The notes: generated by a model from the letters alone, not told the origin. DNA of 64,000 nucleotides from Bacteroidales bacterium KA00344 (GCA_001552765.1 KQ959459.1:1-64000); one strand, 5' to 3'. Numbered from the stretch's first letter, positions 36,100-46,314 are shown. A program made the numbers and translations.

Positions 36100-36798
36100 T
36101 TAAATGATTTCCTTTAAAAATGCCTTTGTTATCTCAAAACTACCTTCTGCCATACGGTTCCAGAAGTCATAGTATTGCGCGCCACCTTCATCTTTCAAAG
36201 GAACATCACTGATAATACGGAAGGATATAAATGGTGTTTTATAGATATGACATGTCTGCGCTATAGAACAGCTCTCCATATCCACAGCAGTTGTTTCAGG
36301 GAACTGTTTTAATATTCCTATCATCTTTTCCCTGCTGTCTACAAACCATTCTCCGCTAACGGTCAATCCACTTTTTACCTTAAACTCAGCACACCTTTCG
36401 TTCAGTTTCAAGGCCTTATCTACCAAATCTTCAGGCGATTTGTATCGAGCAGGCATACCCATAATTTGACCGTATTCAACCTCTGCCCCACAGTAGGCAT
36501 CGTGGTACGCACATTCTGTCGCTACCACAACATCCAGAGGATTCAGCGCTGGGTCGGCTCCTCCGGCAACTCCCGTAGAAATCAACAAGTCAGGATGGTA
36601 GCCATCAATCATTTCCACAGCGCCTATAGCTGAATTGACCTTTCCTATACCACATTGCTGCATGATAACTTCCGCATCGCCCATACGACCAATCACAAAG
36701 TCTTTGAAATTGCGGTGTTCTGTATGCGCTTCGTCGAGCAAAGTCTTGAGTTGCACGAACTCTTTATCCATTGCAACTATAATTCCTATTCGCTTCAT
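36100..36798 (-). CDS. mtnN: 5'-methylthioadenosine/S-adenosylhomocysteine nucleosidase
   Basis: A 232-residue nucleosidase that cleaves adenine from SAH and methylthioadenosine. IGIIVAMDKEF at the N-terminus, STGVAGGADP, TAVDMESCSIAQTCH (ribose-binding Met-Glu) and SFRIISDVP are the family blocks, with the catalytic acid Asp in the last. Directly upstream of luxS in the same direction. A minus-strand -7-like box TAACTTTG (36803-36810) lies immediately before the start. Confidence 0.95.
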   Translation of the reverse strand: MKRIGIIVAMDKEFVQLKTLLDEAHTEHRNFKDFVIGRMGDAEVIMQQCGIGKVNSAIGAVEMIDGYHPDLLISTGVAGGADPALNPLDVVVATECAYHDAYCGAEVEYGQIMGMPARYKSPEDLVDKALKLNERCAEFKVKSGLTVSGEWFVDSREKMIGILKQFPETTAVDMESCSIAQTCHIYKTPFISFRIISDVPLKDEGGAQYYDFWNRMAEGSFEITKAFLKEII

Positions 36799-36872
36799 AC
36801 GGCAAAGTTACAAAAATCAAAGTATATTGCACCTTTTATCTTTAAACTTTTATTTTTTTAGCAAAAAATACA

Positions 36873-36880
36873 TACCTTTG
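36873..36880 (+). promoter_or_regulatory. -7 box of the YfhO gene
   Basis: TACCTTTG fits TAnnTTTG, 33 bases before the ATG at 36913. The -33 element is unclear in a T-rich tract. Confidence 0.45.
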
Positions 36881-36912
36881 TCCGACATAATATAAACGTT
36901 TATATCTGATAT

Positions 36913-39417
36913 ATGGAAAGTTTGAAGAAATGTCTACCGGATTTTCTGGCAGTCCTACTTTTTGTTGTAATTTCCTTTGCCTATTTCACACCCGCTGTCT
37001 TTGAAGGACGTATTCTTTATCGCCACGACTCGTCGGCTGGGCGAGGTGCCGGACAAGAGGCTAAGGAATATTTTGAAAAGACGGGCGAACGCACTCGATG
37101 GACCAACTCGACCTTCAGCGGAATGCCTACCTACCAGACCTCTCCTTCATACAACAGCACCGATATGCTGAATCAAGTTTCCAGTGCTTACCATTTAGGA
37201 TTGCCGGAAAACGTTTGGTATGTATTTGCCTATTTATTAGGCTTTTATATATTGCTTCGAGCTTTCAATTTTCGACAATATTTAGCCACTTTGGGAGCTA
37301 TAATTTGGGCCTTCTCCAGCTATTTCTTCATCATTATTGCTGCAGGGCACATATGGAAAGTCATGGCATTAGCTTATCTGCCCCCGATGATAGGAGGACT
37401 GGTGCTGACATATCGAGGTAAATACTTATGGGGCTTTATCGTAACTGCCATATTCACTGCCTTTGAGATCAAAGCCAACCATGTGCAGATGACCTATTAT
37501 TATCTGTTTATCATTCTTTTCATGGTAGTGGCTTGGCTTGTTAAATCTATCCGCGAAAAACAGATGACACAGTTTTGGAAGGCCTCGCTCGTTGCAGTTG
37601 CCGCCGCCGCTATAGGTATCTGTATAAACCTGTCCAACCTTTATCACACATGGCAATATTCTCAAGAGAGTATGCGCGGCAAGAGCGAACTGGTTAAAAA
37701 GAACTCGGACAATCAAACCAGCAGTGGACTTGACCGAGACTACATTACACAATGGAGCTACGGTATCAGCGAAACATGGACTCTACTCGTGCCCAACACT
37801 AAGGGCGGAGCCAGTGTGCCTTTGGCAAATAATGCTAAGGCAATGGAAAAAGCAGACCCTAACTTCATACAGATATACCAACAGTTGGGGCAGTATTGGG
37901 GTGAACAGCCGGGTACGAGTGGCCCAGTATATGTAGGTGCCTTTGTGCTGATGCTATTCGTCTTAGGCCTGTTTATTGTCAAAGGACCCATGAAATGGGC
38001 ACTGCTCGCAGCAACAATCCTTTCTATATTACTATCATGGGGTAGAAATTTCATGGGATTCACGAATTTCTTCCTTGATTATATACCGATGTATGCCAAG
38101 TTCAGAACAGTGGCCTCTATATTGGTTATAGCCGAATTTGGTATTCCCTTGTTGGCTGTCATAACCTTGAAGAAAATTGTCGACACGCCCGATATTCTCT
38201 CGAAAAACATGAAGTGGGTTTATACGAGTTTTGCACTTACGGGAGGCGTAGCCTTACTTTTTTATCTGGCTCCTACCCTGTTTTTCTCTGACTTTATATC
38301 CAGTACGGAAAACCAAGCACTCTCACAGATTCCACAGGAATATCTCAATCCGCTAAAGAGTAATCTCGTAGCCATTCGCCAATCCATATTTACTGCCGAT
38401 GCCCTACGTTCGTTCGGAATTGTGCTCATAGGCTCACTGATTCTGCTGCTCTTCAAGGCAAAGAAGCTAAATGCCAAGTTTATGGTGGGCTGTATCACAG
38501 TGTTATGTCTTATTGATATGTGGCAGGTGAACAAACGCTATCTCAACGATGGAATGTTTGTAGAAAAAAGTGTTCGCGAAACGCCACAACAGATGACTGC
38601 TACTGACCGACAGATTCTCATGGATAAGTCGTTAAACTACCGTGTTCTCAATCTGGCATCCAATACATTTAATGAGAACGAAACTTCGTACTATCACAAG
38701 AGCATAGGTGGATATCACGCAGCTAAACTGCGTAGATACCAGGAAATGATTGATGCCTACATTGCTCCGGAGATGCAAAAGATGCTTCCGGCCATTGCCA
38801 ATGCCGAAGGAGATATAACTAAGGTAGACGGCGACTCCATCTACCCGGTACTCAATATGCTCAACACCAAATATATCATCATGGGCTTGCAGAACGGGCA
38901 GACAGTACCTATTCATAATCCGTATGCTGCCGGCAACGCATGGTTTATAGACAAAATTAGTTATGTTGACAATGCCAATGAGGAGATTGAGGGCGTAGGT
39001 AAAATCAATTTAAAACATGAAGCGGTTGCAGATAAGAAGTTTGAACAGCAACTTGGGCAAGCAACTACGCAAGGAAGCACGGCTATAGCTACGCTCAAAA
39101 CCTACGAACCAAATGCGCTTACCTATGAGGTGAATTCTGATAAGGGGGGAATTCTCGTCTTTTCTGAGATATATTATCCGGGTTGGACAGCTACTGTAGA
39201 CGGTCAGCGTGCGGAGCTTGGTCGCGTAAACTATATTCTAAGGGCCATGAACATAAAACCTGGCAAACACGAGGTTGCGTTGAGTTTTCATCCCAGTTCT
39301 ATTCGTACAACTGAGTCCGTTGCCTATGCTTCGTATGGCATTCTGTTTGTTTTGATTGCCTTAGGATTGTTCTTCGAATGGAAAAAGCGAAAGCAACCCA
39401 TTAGACCGACGGAATAA
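36913..39417 (+). CDS. YfhO-family large membrane protein
   Basis: An 834-residue protein with about 12-13 transmembrane helices in the first ~550 residues and a soluble C-terminal region, ending in one more helix (YASYGILFVLIALGLFFEW). The periplasmic start RHDSSAGRGAGQEAKEYF and TNSTFSGMPTYQTSP matches YfhO-type proteins. The soluble part ends with VFSEIYYPGWTATVDG, the family's conserved close. YfhO of Bacillus takes part in glycosylating lipoteichoic acid; the acceptor here is unknown. Confidence 0.88.
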   Translation: MESLKKCLPDFLAVLLFVVISFAYFTPAVFEGRILYRHDSSAGRGAGQEAKEYFEKTGERTRWTNSTFSGMPTYQTSPSYNSTDMLNQVSSAYHLGLPENVWYVFAYLLGFYILLRAFNFRQYLATLGAIIWAFSSYFFIIIAAGHIWKVMALAYLPPMIGGLVLTYRGKYLWGFIVTAIFTAFEIKANHVQMTYYYLFIILFMVVAWLVKSIREKQMTQFWKASLVAVAAAAIGICINLSNLYHTWQYSQESMRGKSELVKKNSDNQTSSGLDRDYITQWSYGISETWTLLVPNTKGGASVPLANNAKAMEKADPNFIQIYQQLGQYWGEQPGTSGPVYVGAFVLMLFVLGLFIVKGPMKWALLAATILSILLSWGRNFMGFTNFFLDYIPMYAKFRTVASILVIAEFGIPLLAVITLKKIVDTPDILSKNMKWVYTSFALTGGVALLFYLAPTLFFSDFISSTENQALSQIPQEYLNPLKSNLVAIRQSIFTADALRSFGIVLIGSLILLLFKAKKLNAKFMVGCITVLCLIDMWQVNKRYLNDGMFVEKSVRETPQQMTATDRQILMDKSLNYRVLNLASNTFNENETSYYHKSIGGYHAAKLRRYQEMIDAYIAPEMQKMLPAIANAEGDITKVDGDSIYPVLNMLNTKYIIMGLQNGQTVPIHNPYAAGNAWFIDKISYVDNANEEIEGVGKINLKHEAVADKKFEQQLGQATTQGSTAIATLKTYEPNALTYEVNSDKGGILVFSEIYYPGWTATVDGQRAELGRVNYILRAMNIKPGKHEVALSFHPSSIRTTESVAYASYGILFVLIALGLFFEWKKRKQPIRPTE

Positions 39418-39540
39418 TATACAACTGATTTATAAGTCTACAAGCATTAGGCACATACGAAATGTGTAGGAATTGAGATGGGGTTACATAGTCATGAAGT
39501 CAAAATTCCTACACATGAAGGAATAGATAAACTATCAACT

Positions 39541-39994
39541 ATGTACACATACGAATATCCTCATCCGGCCATTACTGCCGATTGCATTGTTTTCGCAAAG
39601 AGTGGCGAAGATACCAAGGTATTGCTTATCAAGCGAAAAAACGCTCCATGCAAAGGATATTGGGCTTTTCCCGGCGGTTTTATGAATATTGATGAAACTA
39701 CTGAAGAGACTGCCAAACGTGAACTTGAAGAAGAAACAGGACTTAAAGTAAACGAGATATATCAAAGTAGGAGCATTCTCTAAAGTAGACCGTGACCCGC
39801 GCGAAAGAGTTGTAACAATAGCCTATTATACTATTCTTGAAAATGTTATTAGGGTACAAGGAGGTGACGACGCAAGTGAAGCACAATGGTTTAGCATTAA
39901 TGATTTACCACCTTTAGCGTTCGATCACACAGAGATTCTCCAACAAGCCATTGCTCTATTGCATCATGCCCACCCAGCTACTTCTAAAGCATAA
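39541..39994 (+). pseudogene. NUDIX hydrolase interrupted by a one-base frameshift
   Basis: Starts MYTYEYPHPAITADCIVF and holds a complete Nudix box (GGFMNIDETTEETAKRELEE then ETGL). After EIYQ (39754-39765) the frame runs into a stop at 39781-39783. Shifting by one base at the AAA of 39764-39766 restores the family sequence (VGAFSKVDRDPRERVVTIAY and so on) to a stop at 39992-39994. Together the parts give the normal ~150 residues. One extra A is the simplest cause: a real mutation, a sequencing error, or programmed slippage (least likely). Confidence 0.85.
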
Positions 39995-40069
39995 GTTCGT
40001 ACTTCTTTCACCCCTAAACTTATCTATATTTTACGTCAAACTAATAGTTGCTGATTCTAAACACTGAAA

Positions 40070-40888
40070 ATGGAATTTCGTACGATAGTAAACATAGAGC
40101 CGTCTCTTTGGAAAATAGAGCCTTGCGAACGCATGCTTTTTGTAGGCTCGTGTTTTGCCGATAATATGGGGAAGCGATTTCAGGAGGCAAGATTTCGTGC
40201 GGTGGTAAATCCCTATGGCGTGATGTATAATCCGGCAAGTATTCTTCACACTGTTGAACGCTTGTTCGAGGAGAATAAAATGCCTTTTGAACCTAACAAA
40301 AAAGGTACTGCCGTGTTTACTCTCGGTACCAATCATGTATATATTCTCAAGGAAACCGGCAAGATAGTAGACAACTGTCAGAAGCGTCCTCAACGTTTAT
40401 TTGAGGAACGAGAACTATCCATAGACCAATGTGCACATTATCTTGAACAAGCCATTGAGCTTATTCGATCACGCTTTCCACTCGTTCGTTTTATCCTTAC
40501 AGTAAGTCCAATTCGCTACCGAAAGTATGGCTATCACGGCAGTCAGCTGTCTAAAGCAACGCTATTGTTAGCCATAGAAAAAGCCATAAACTCCACAAAT
40601 GTTTCTTACTTCCCATCCTACGAAATCATCAACGACGAACTGCGTGACTATCGATTCTACAAAGAGGATATGCTGCATCCTTCCGACCAAGCTGTAGATT
40701 ACATCTACCAACGAATGGCCGAAACTTTCTTCTCGCCCTCTACTTTTAGCTTTCTCAAAGCATGGAAACCTATTCGCGAGGCCCTCTCCCATCAACCTTT
40801 CAATCCGGAAAGTGAGGAATATAGATCATTTCTCGCCAAAGCAAAAGAACAAGAGAAAGCTCTGTTACAACAGTATAAAGAGGATTAA
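40070..40888 (+). CDS. GSCFA-domain protein
   Basis: A 272-residue protein of the GSCFA family, named after the motif seen here as FVGSCFADNMG at residue ~25. NPYGVMYNP and TLGTNHVY follow; FILTVSPIRYRKYGYHG and YFPSYEIINDELRDYRFYKEDMLHPS carry the conserved catalytic-looking residues. The fold is related to SGNH esterases, and such proteins are thought to act on carbohydrate or lipid esters. The substrate is unknown. Confidence 0.9.
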   Translation: MEFRTIVNIEPSLWKIEPCERMLFVGSCFADNMGKRFQEARFRAVVNPYGVMYNPASILHTVERLFEENKMPFEPNKKGTAVFTLGTNHVYILKETGKIVDNCQKRPQRLFEERELSIDQCAHYLEQAIELIRSRFPLVRFILTVSPIRYRKYGYHGSQLSKATLLLAIEKAINSTNVSYFPSYEIINDELRDYRFYKEDMLHPSDQAVDYIYQRMAETFFSPSTFSFLKAWKPIREALSHQPFNPESEEYRSFLAKAKEQEKALLQQYKED

Positions 40889-41127
40889 TTGCCATTTTCC
40901 CCTCTTCCTCTCCTCCCAACATCATATTACGAACGACCGAACTTCCGTATTGTAATGCTACATTGTTAATAAATAGGGTCTACTAGTTTGAAGATTGAAG
41001 ATTCAAAATCGAATTCCCCATTGAAAATAGAATTTCCCTTCAAAAGAATGAGTTTTTCTGTTTTTATTTGTATTTTTGCCATATCTGTCATTTTCTTTTT
41101 AAAAGAGAATTTTGCGACATGACAAAC

Positions 41128-41152
41128 ACCTGAGCAATTTTTTTGCTCAGGT
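41128..41152 (+). promoter_or_regulatory. Leader hairpin of the AIPR gene
   Basis: ACCTGAGCAA / TTGCTCAGGT, a perfect 10-pair stem with a five-T loop, between the -7 box and the coding start. It could be an attenuator, an operator, or the terminator of an upstream transcript. Confidence 0.6.
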
Positions 41153-41198
41153 ATAAAAATAAATACAAGAGTTTCGGTATAAAAAATAAATACAAGAG
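41150..41198 (+). repeat. Tandem direct repeat before the AIPR start codon
   Basis: GGTATAAAAATAAATACAAG plus AG at 41150-41171, repeated with one extra A at 41176-41198. The second copy ends 5 bases before the ATG at 41204, so it covers the ribosome-binding region. Possible protein-binding site. Confidence 0.75.
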
Positions 41199-41203
41199 CA
41201 GTA

Positions 41204-42954
41204 TGAACAATATAATTGATATCATTAAGTCTGAAATTGCACAGAAGTATTATCAACAGAATTTTCCTAATGACGGGCAACGTTTTGTTGCATGGTATAT
41301 GCGAAATATACACCTACTCGACCAGCGTCAAACTAAGGATGCCATAACTGACGGACAGGGAGACAAACAGATTGACGCGACGTATATTGATGAGGACGAA
41401 CAAAAGATTTATATTGTTCAGGGGAAGTTCTATCTTGGCGAAAGTGTTGATGCAGAACCCGTTCGAGAAGTGATTTCTTCTTGGAGCCAATTCCATGACC
41501 TTGCAAAACTTCAGGAAAATGCTAATGCTAAATTGAAAACAAAAATTTATGAGATTGCAAATGCCTTGGAAGATGATGCTTATTGCATCTGCTTTGAATT
41601 AATAACCACTTCATCATTCACCCCTAGTGCTCAGCAAGATATTAATGCTTTCCAGTCCAAACTTGCCGAAGATGAGGATTCTGATTTCAATGCACAGTTT
41701 TCCGTCATAGACAAACAAGGATTAGCAGATACTTACAATCGTGTTTTAGAGCAGACCAACCCTATCCTAAATCATGTTATTACTTTGGAAAAAGGTAAAT
41801 ATTTGAAGACAGAGCTAAGCTCTACTAATGTACTTCTTGCAACTTTGCCACTAAAAGAATGTATTAAGATACCAGGTATTAAGGATGGCTCACTATTCCA
41901 GAAGAACGTGCGACAGAGTCTTGGTATCAACAACTCCGTAAACAAAAAAATAAAGAACACTATCAACAACCCAGATAAATGTAGAGATTTCTTTTTCTTC
42001 CATAACGGAATAACTGCCATTTGCAACAAGATGGAAGAGATAGAACCTGGTGTCTTTAAATTCTATGCTTTGAATGTTGTGAATGGATGTCAATCATTAA
42101 ATACCATTCTCAGTTGTAGTGAAAATGTAAAGAAACGGGATGATGCCTACATTCTTTTCCGTTTTTATGAAATTCCTCAGCGAGATAGGGCCGACTCTAT
42201 CAGTACGAATACGAATACACAAAGTACCGTAAAGGCTCGTGATCTTAGAAGTAATAGCCGTCAAGTTCTGAAACTTAGAAAGGCTTTTGAACAACAATTT
42301 CCAGAAGGCTTCTTAGCAACAAAACGAGGTGAGGCTATACCTGCCGACAGGGATCGAAATAAAGTGGTAGAACTATCCCTTTTAGGTAAACAGCTAACCG
42401 CTTGGTATATGCAACGTCCAAATTTATCCTATGGCGAAACCAAAATCTTTGACAAGTACTTCAATACACTTTTCAAGAATGAATACGCTCCTGCCGACAT
42501 CTTATCTTTAACAATATGGATGAATAAAATAATGGAAGCATGGACAGATGAAAATCCTCTCGGACTAAATGAGGATGTCCTTACAATGAAAGCGTATGCT
42601 CCTTATCATATGCTTTATGCTATTTCTGCTATCTGTGCAAAATGTAACAAGCAAACAAGCGTTCCCTCTCCATCAGAGTGTCTGCGACTCTCGCAAGTAT
42701 TTAACATTACTGATTCTGTTATACAATTAGCAGCTAACTGCTTAAACAACGCCATTGAAACAGAAATAAACAAAAATCAGTTAGACGAGAAAACCTTTAT
42801 CCCACAGAATTGGATAAAGAGTAAAGCAAGCATTAATGCTATTAACAGTGCTGTTATCAACTGTTTCTCGTTTAATCCTTATGCGAAAGAATTGGAATCA
42901 AAACTAAAAATGGATGCTAAACACTTCTCGTACAGAGTTCAGGCAGATAACTAA
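41204..42954 (+). CDS. AIPR-family protein with N-terminal restriction-nuclease-like motif (phage-defence candidate)
   Basis: A 583-residue protein from the ATG at 41204 (MNNIIDIIKSEIAQKYYQQN). The central and C-terminal part follows the AIPR (abortive infection phage resistance) family: KNVRQSLGINNSVNKKI, FFFFHNGITAICNKM, NVVNGCQSLNTI and STVKARDLRSNSRQ. The N-terminus has GQGDKQIDATYIDEDEQKIYIVQGKF. There D58, with Q73 and K75, resembles a PD-(D/E/Q)XK nuclease site. No methylase or other defence gene is adjacent, so it stands alone. The role is inferred from the family; nuclease activity is unproven. Confidence 0.85.
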
Positions 42955-43070
42955 AATCTGGGCATGATGACAATTTAACATTCCCCGCACAAATTGCAAG
43001 ATTCATCTTGATTTATATACAGTACAACATGCTCTCTGTACGGTGAAGCGGTTAGAATTATGTGAAACTT

Positions 43071-43086
43071 TGGCACTCTCTGTGCA
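43071..43086 (+). promoter_or_regulatory. Weak sigma-54-like site upstream of trmB
   Basis: TGGCAC then TCTCT then GTGCA: the -24 GG and -12 GC are separated correctly (10 bases between), but the -12 block has one mismatch from TTGCA. 129 bases before the trmB start codon. Confidence 0.25.
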
Positions 43087-43215
43087 GGTATCACCAAAGA
43101 ATCTCTCAGTTTGTCTGTAACGGAAAGAATTTGGTAATTAACATAATTTGTAAAATATTAAAAACAAGAATAGTAGGCTCGTCTTAACAAGCCGTTTCTA
43201 CCAAAACAAAAGTTC

Positions 43216-43986
43216 ATGGGTAAAGGAAAATTAGCTAAGTTTGCAGAGATGAAGACGATGAGGAACGTCTTCGAATATCCCTATTCTGTTGTTGATAACG
43301 TGCCTTTTACAATGAAAGGACACTGGAGAGAAGAATATTTTCATAACGCCAACCCCATCGTTTTAGAGTTGGGATGTGGCAAGGGAGAATATGCCGTAGG
43401 ACTTGCTAAGCTTTTTCCGGATGTCAATTTTATTGGGGTCGATATCAAAGGAGCACGAATGTGGACAGGAGCTAAGCAGGCTTTAGAGCAAAATCTGCCC
43501 AATGTGGCTTTTCTTCGTACTAACATTGAAATTATCGACCGTTTCTTTGGTAAAGACGAAGTGCAGGAGATATGGCTTACTTTCTCTGATCCCCAGATGA
43601 AAAATCCACGCAAGCGGCTCACATCAACTTTCTTTATGGAGCGCTATCGCAGGTTTCTCATAGACGGAGGATTGATCCATTTGAAAACAGATTCCAATTT
43701 TCTGTTCACCTATACCAAATTTATGGTGGAAAAAAATAATCTCCCCACAGACTTCTGCACAGAGGACCTATACAATGATACGCCTGAAAAATTAGTGGGA
43801 TCCCCTATCCTTACCATCCAAACCTATTATGAATCAATGTGGATGGCACGTGGGCTCAACATTCGATATATGCGTTTTCATCTCCCCCAACAAGGCGTAC
43901 TTGATGAGCCGGATGTAGAAATTCCACTCGACGAATATAGAAGCTATCACCGCAATAAACGCAGCAGCCTGGAAACCTCCAAATAG
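43216..43986 (+). CDS. trmB: tRNA (guanine-N7-)-methyltransferase
   Basis: A 256-residue SAM-dependent enzyme that methylates G46 of tRNA. The SAM-binding loop is [43 protein letters not shown] and [18 protein letters not shown] are the TrmB motifs, though the usual FPDPW here reads [20 protein letters not shown] follows. Slightly longer than the E. coli enzyme. It stands alone between AIPR and the converging MATE gene. Confidence 0.93.
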   Translation: MGKGKLAKFAEMKTMRNVFEYPYSVVDNVPFTMKGHWREEYFHNANPIVLELGCGKGEYAVGLAKLFPDVNFIGVDIKGARMWTGAKQALEQNLPNVAFLRTNIEIIDRFFGKDEVQEIWLTFSDPQMKNPRKRLTSTFFMERYRRFLIDGGLIHLKTDSNFLFTYTKFMVEKNNLPTDFCTEDLYNDTPEKLVGSPILTIQTYYESMWMARGLNIRYMRFHLPQQGVLDEPDVEIPLDEYRSYHRNKRSSLETSK

Positions 43987-44087
43987 ATATTGCTCAGACC
44001 GAGCTACCCTATTCCTTATATTAAACAACAGCATAGTCATGAACAAGCATACAAGATCATGCGATATCTATAATATATTTTTACTGT

Positions 44088-45449
44088 TTATGGTTTCTGC
44101 AATTGTTTTCCCAACTTTCGAAGCGTTAATACAAACACCGTGCAGACCAATATGCCGGTAATGACCCATGTCACAGGATAGCAAATCATGAGATTTTCAA
44201 ATCCCGGCCACACGGGCGTAATGAAAAACACCCATATTAATCGAAACACGCAGGTTCCGAAAATGGTGAGCAGAGCAGGCTCTAAAGAGTGTCCAAAACC
44301 ACGCATAGCTGATGAGGGTATGTCATAGGAAGCAGCTATGGCCTGAAACACTAACACGTATTCCATTCTTAGTTTGGCATAATAGACCACTTCCGAATCG
44401 GACGTAAACAATGATAACACTTCGTTTGCAAAAGTCATAAACAACATATTACCCACAAAGCAGGACGCTGCACCCCCTATCATGCATATCCAGAAAATAC
44501 GTTTGCAACGAGCCATCTGACCTGCACCGTAGTTTTGTCCAATGAATGTCACGGCGGCACCACTAAATGCACTCATCAAAAAATAGCAGTAACTGTCGAA
44601 AGTTTGTGATACCGATGCACCGGCAACTGCTGCCGACCCATAGCCGTTGATGGCACTCTGAATGAAAATATTGCTCAACGAGAACACCATACTCTGAAAT
44701 CCTGCCGGTACACCTATTTGTAGAATACGTTTGAGTTCGGTGCCGTAGATGCGAATATGGCGTACGTTGAGTTGAAAAGCACCCTTTTCTTGTCGCAACA
44801 ACCATACAATAACGCCTGCACAAAACACATTAGCAATGTCTGTAGCTATGGCCACGCCAACCACACTCATGTGGAAGCCAATAACCAGTAACAAGTTGAG
44901 CAAGGTGTTGATCACTCCTGCAACAACCAGCACATACAAGGGACGCTTTGTGTCACCTTTGCTCCTCAGAATAGAGGCGCCAAAATTGTAAATCATGAAA
45001 AAAGGCGCACCAAGAAAATAAACGCGAAGATACAAAATAGCATCCTCTAAAATATTAACCGGTGTTTCCATTAACTCAAGCACCGGTCGGGAAACTATGA
45101 TGCCCAGAAACAACAGAAAAATACCACTGGCCAATGCAAGGGCTGCAGTGGTACTCACAGCATGACGCAAACTCTTGTTGTCGCGTTGTCCTATATGATT
45201 GGCAAGAATAACGCTGGCTCCAATAGAAATTCCAACAAAGAAATTAATCATCAGATTGATGAGAAAAGTATTGGCACCAACAGCAGCCAATGCCTCGCTG
45301 CTGGCGAACTTTCCAACAATAGCCACATCGACAGAAACAAACAGCTGTTGCAGAATGCTACTTGCTGCAAATGGCATCGCAAACTTCAATATCTTGGCCA
45401 GCAAGGGGCCGTTGAGCATATCTATTTCATTGTTTCGCGTCATCCACAA
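44088..45449 (-). CDS. MATE-family efflux transporter (second)
   Basis: A 453-residue inner-membrane antiporter with about 12 helices in two related halves. It opens DMLNGPLLAKILKFAMPFAASSILQQLF, typical of MATE proteins. An ATG six bases further in (45443) is an equally good start. It is a paralogue of the 11499-12857 gene, but only distantly similar. Single gene with its own promoter. Substrate unknown. Confidence 0.92.
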   Translation of the reverse strand: MWMTRNNEIDMLNGPLLAKILKFAMPFAASSILQQLFVSVDVAIVGKFASSEALAAVGANTFLINLMINFFVGISIGASVILANHIGQRDNKSLRHAVSTTAALALASGIFLLFLGIIVSRPVLELMETPVNILEDAILYLRVYFLGAPFFMIYNFGASILRSKGDTKRPLYVLVVAGVINTLLNLLLVIGFHMSVVGVAIATDIANVFCAGVIVWLLRQEKGAFQLNVRHIRIYGTELKRILQIGVPAGFQSMVFSLSNIFIQSAINGYGSAAVAGASVSQTFDSYCYFLMSAFSGAAVTFIGQNYGAGQMARCKRIFWICMIGGAASCFVGNMLFMTFANEVLSLFTSDSEVVYYAKLRMEYVLVFQAIAASYDIPSSAMRGFGHSLEPALLTIFGTCVFRLIWVFFITPVWPGFENLMICYPVTWVITGILVCTVFVLTLRKLGKQLQKP

Positions 45450-45470
45450 TCTACATTTTCACTGTTGATA

Positions 45471-45502
45471 CAAAGGTACCCCTTTTTAAAGTTTCACACA
45501 AA
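45471..45502 (-). promoter_or_regulatory. Promoter of the second MATE gene
   Basis: Minus strand: TTTG (45499-45502), a 20-base spacer, TACCTTTG (45471-45478), 22 bases before the start codon. Confidence 0.7.
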
Positions 45503-45896
45503 ATTATGGTCACGATTTTACGCTCTTTAAAAGCTATACATATGATGTAATTAGATAGTTGTTGCATGATTTCTATTCCTGCTCTATATTGATAAATGTA
45601 AATAAAACTATAACACAAACATGACTGAAATTCCGGACGAAATAGAAGAGAATTATGCGGTTTTCTACAAACTGACGCACGATATTCTTATCAACTTTTC
45701 ATCGTTCCATTGCGTTTAAGCCTTCATGCAAGTCCCTTTCGATAGTAACCACGAGCAGGTTACAGCCTAATCAGCTGTTCTAAAGGTAATAATCGCAATA
45801 CCATTAAACCCTAACGGCAAGCGTAAAACAAAACTTTATTGACATCAAAAAAAATAAAAATAAGCTAAACGACTGTTTACCAACTCTATACAAAAA

Positions 45897-45957
45897 ACGC
45901 GTATTTTTCGCTTTTTTGAAAACAAATGCATCCTTGTTTTAAATAAGCAAAATATGA
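45897..45957 (+). repeat. Dispersed palindromic repeat, core copy C
   Basis: ACGCGTATTTTTCGC, then TTTTTTGAAAACAAATG and CTTGTTTTAAATAAGC, the same layout as copies A and D. Downstream, CATCGGAGCTTTA (45990-46002) parallels TTGCGGAGCTTTT after copy A. Confidence 0.55.
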
Positions 45958-46256
45958 GAGTCTTTTTGTTGTAATAATTCAATAATTACATCGGAGCTTT
46001 AAGAACCCAGTGCGAGTGAACTTTCATATTATCTCACTGCTGTCTCATTTAGGATAATCTGAACAGATTAGCTTTGAGAATGAAAAATATCCTGATGTAT
46101 TAGGAAAAAATATTATAATTATAGTAAGTGCCATTGCTTATCTTCCCATGTAATAATGAGGAAAATAATAATAAAAAAGAAATTTTTGGACAGAAGCTAT
46201 TACCCCCAAAAAATCTAAATACATTCTATATAATATTTGCTACAATGATAACAAAA

Positions 46257-46285
46257 AAGTCAGCTTGCATTTTGCAAGCTGACTT
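46257..46285 (-). terminator. Terminator of prs
   Basis: AAGTCAGCTTGCA pairs perfectly with TGCAAGCTGACTT over a 3-base loop, with an A-run on the left (a T-run on the minus strand). It lies 30 bases past the prs stop. Confidence 0.85.
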
Positions 46286-46314
46286 ATTTGTTATAGCAAT
46301 GTCTAGCATTCCAC

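Larger units (their letters stand above)
40889..41203 (+). other. Non-coding region upstream of the AIPR gene
   Basis: 315 bases. It holds a pyrimidine-rich tract (40895-40917), degenerate GAAGATT/AATC repeats (40985-41045), a -7 box TATTTTTG (41071-41078), a strong hairpin (41128-41152) and two tandem 22-23 base repeats (41150-41198) that end just before the AIPR start codon. Confidence 0.7.
45503..46314. other. Long non-coding region between the MATE gene and prs
   Basis: About 810 bases with no supported gene. A 32-codon frame (45621-45719, MTEIPDEIEENYAVFYKL) may be a gene scrap. It holds core repeat copy C (45897-45957) and the prs terminator at the right end. The rest is A/T-rich without recognisable structure. 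Confidence 0.55.

Noticed and set aside
45621-45719. 32-codon frame MTEIPDEIEENYAVFYKL in the gap before prs
   Set aside because: Could be a gene fragment, but too short and without a match I recognise; described only as part of the gap.
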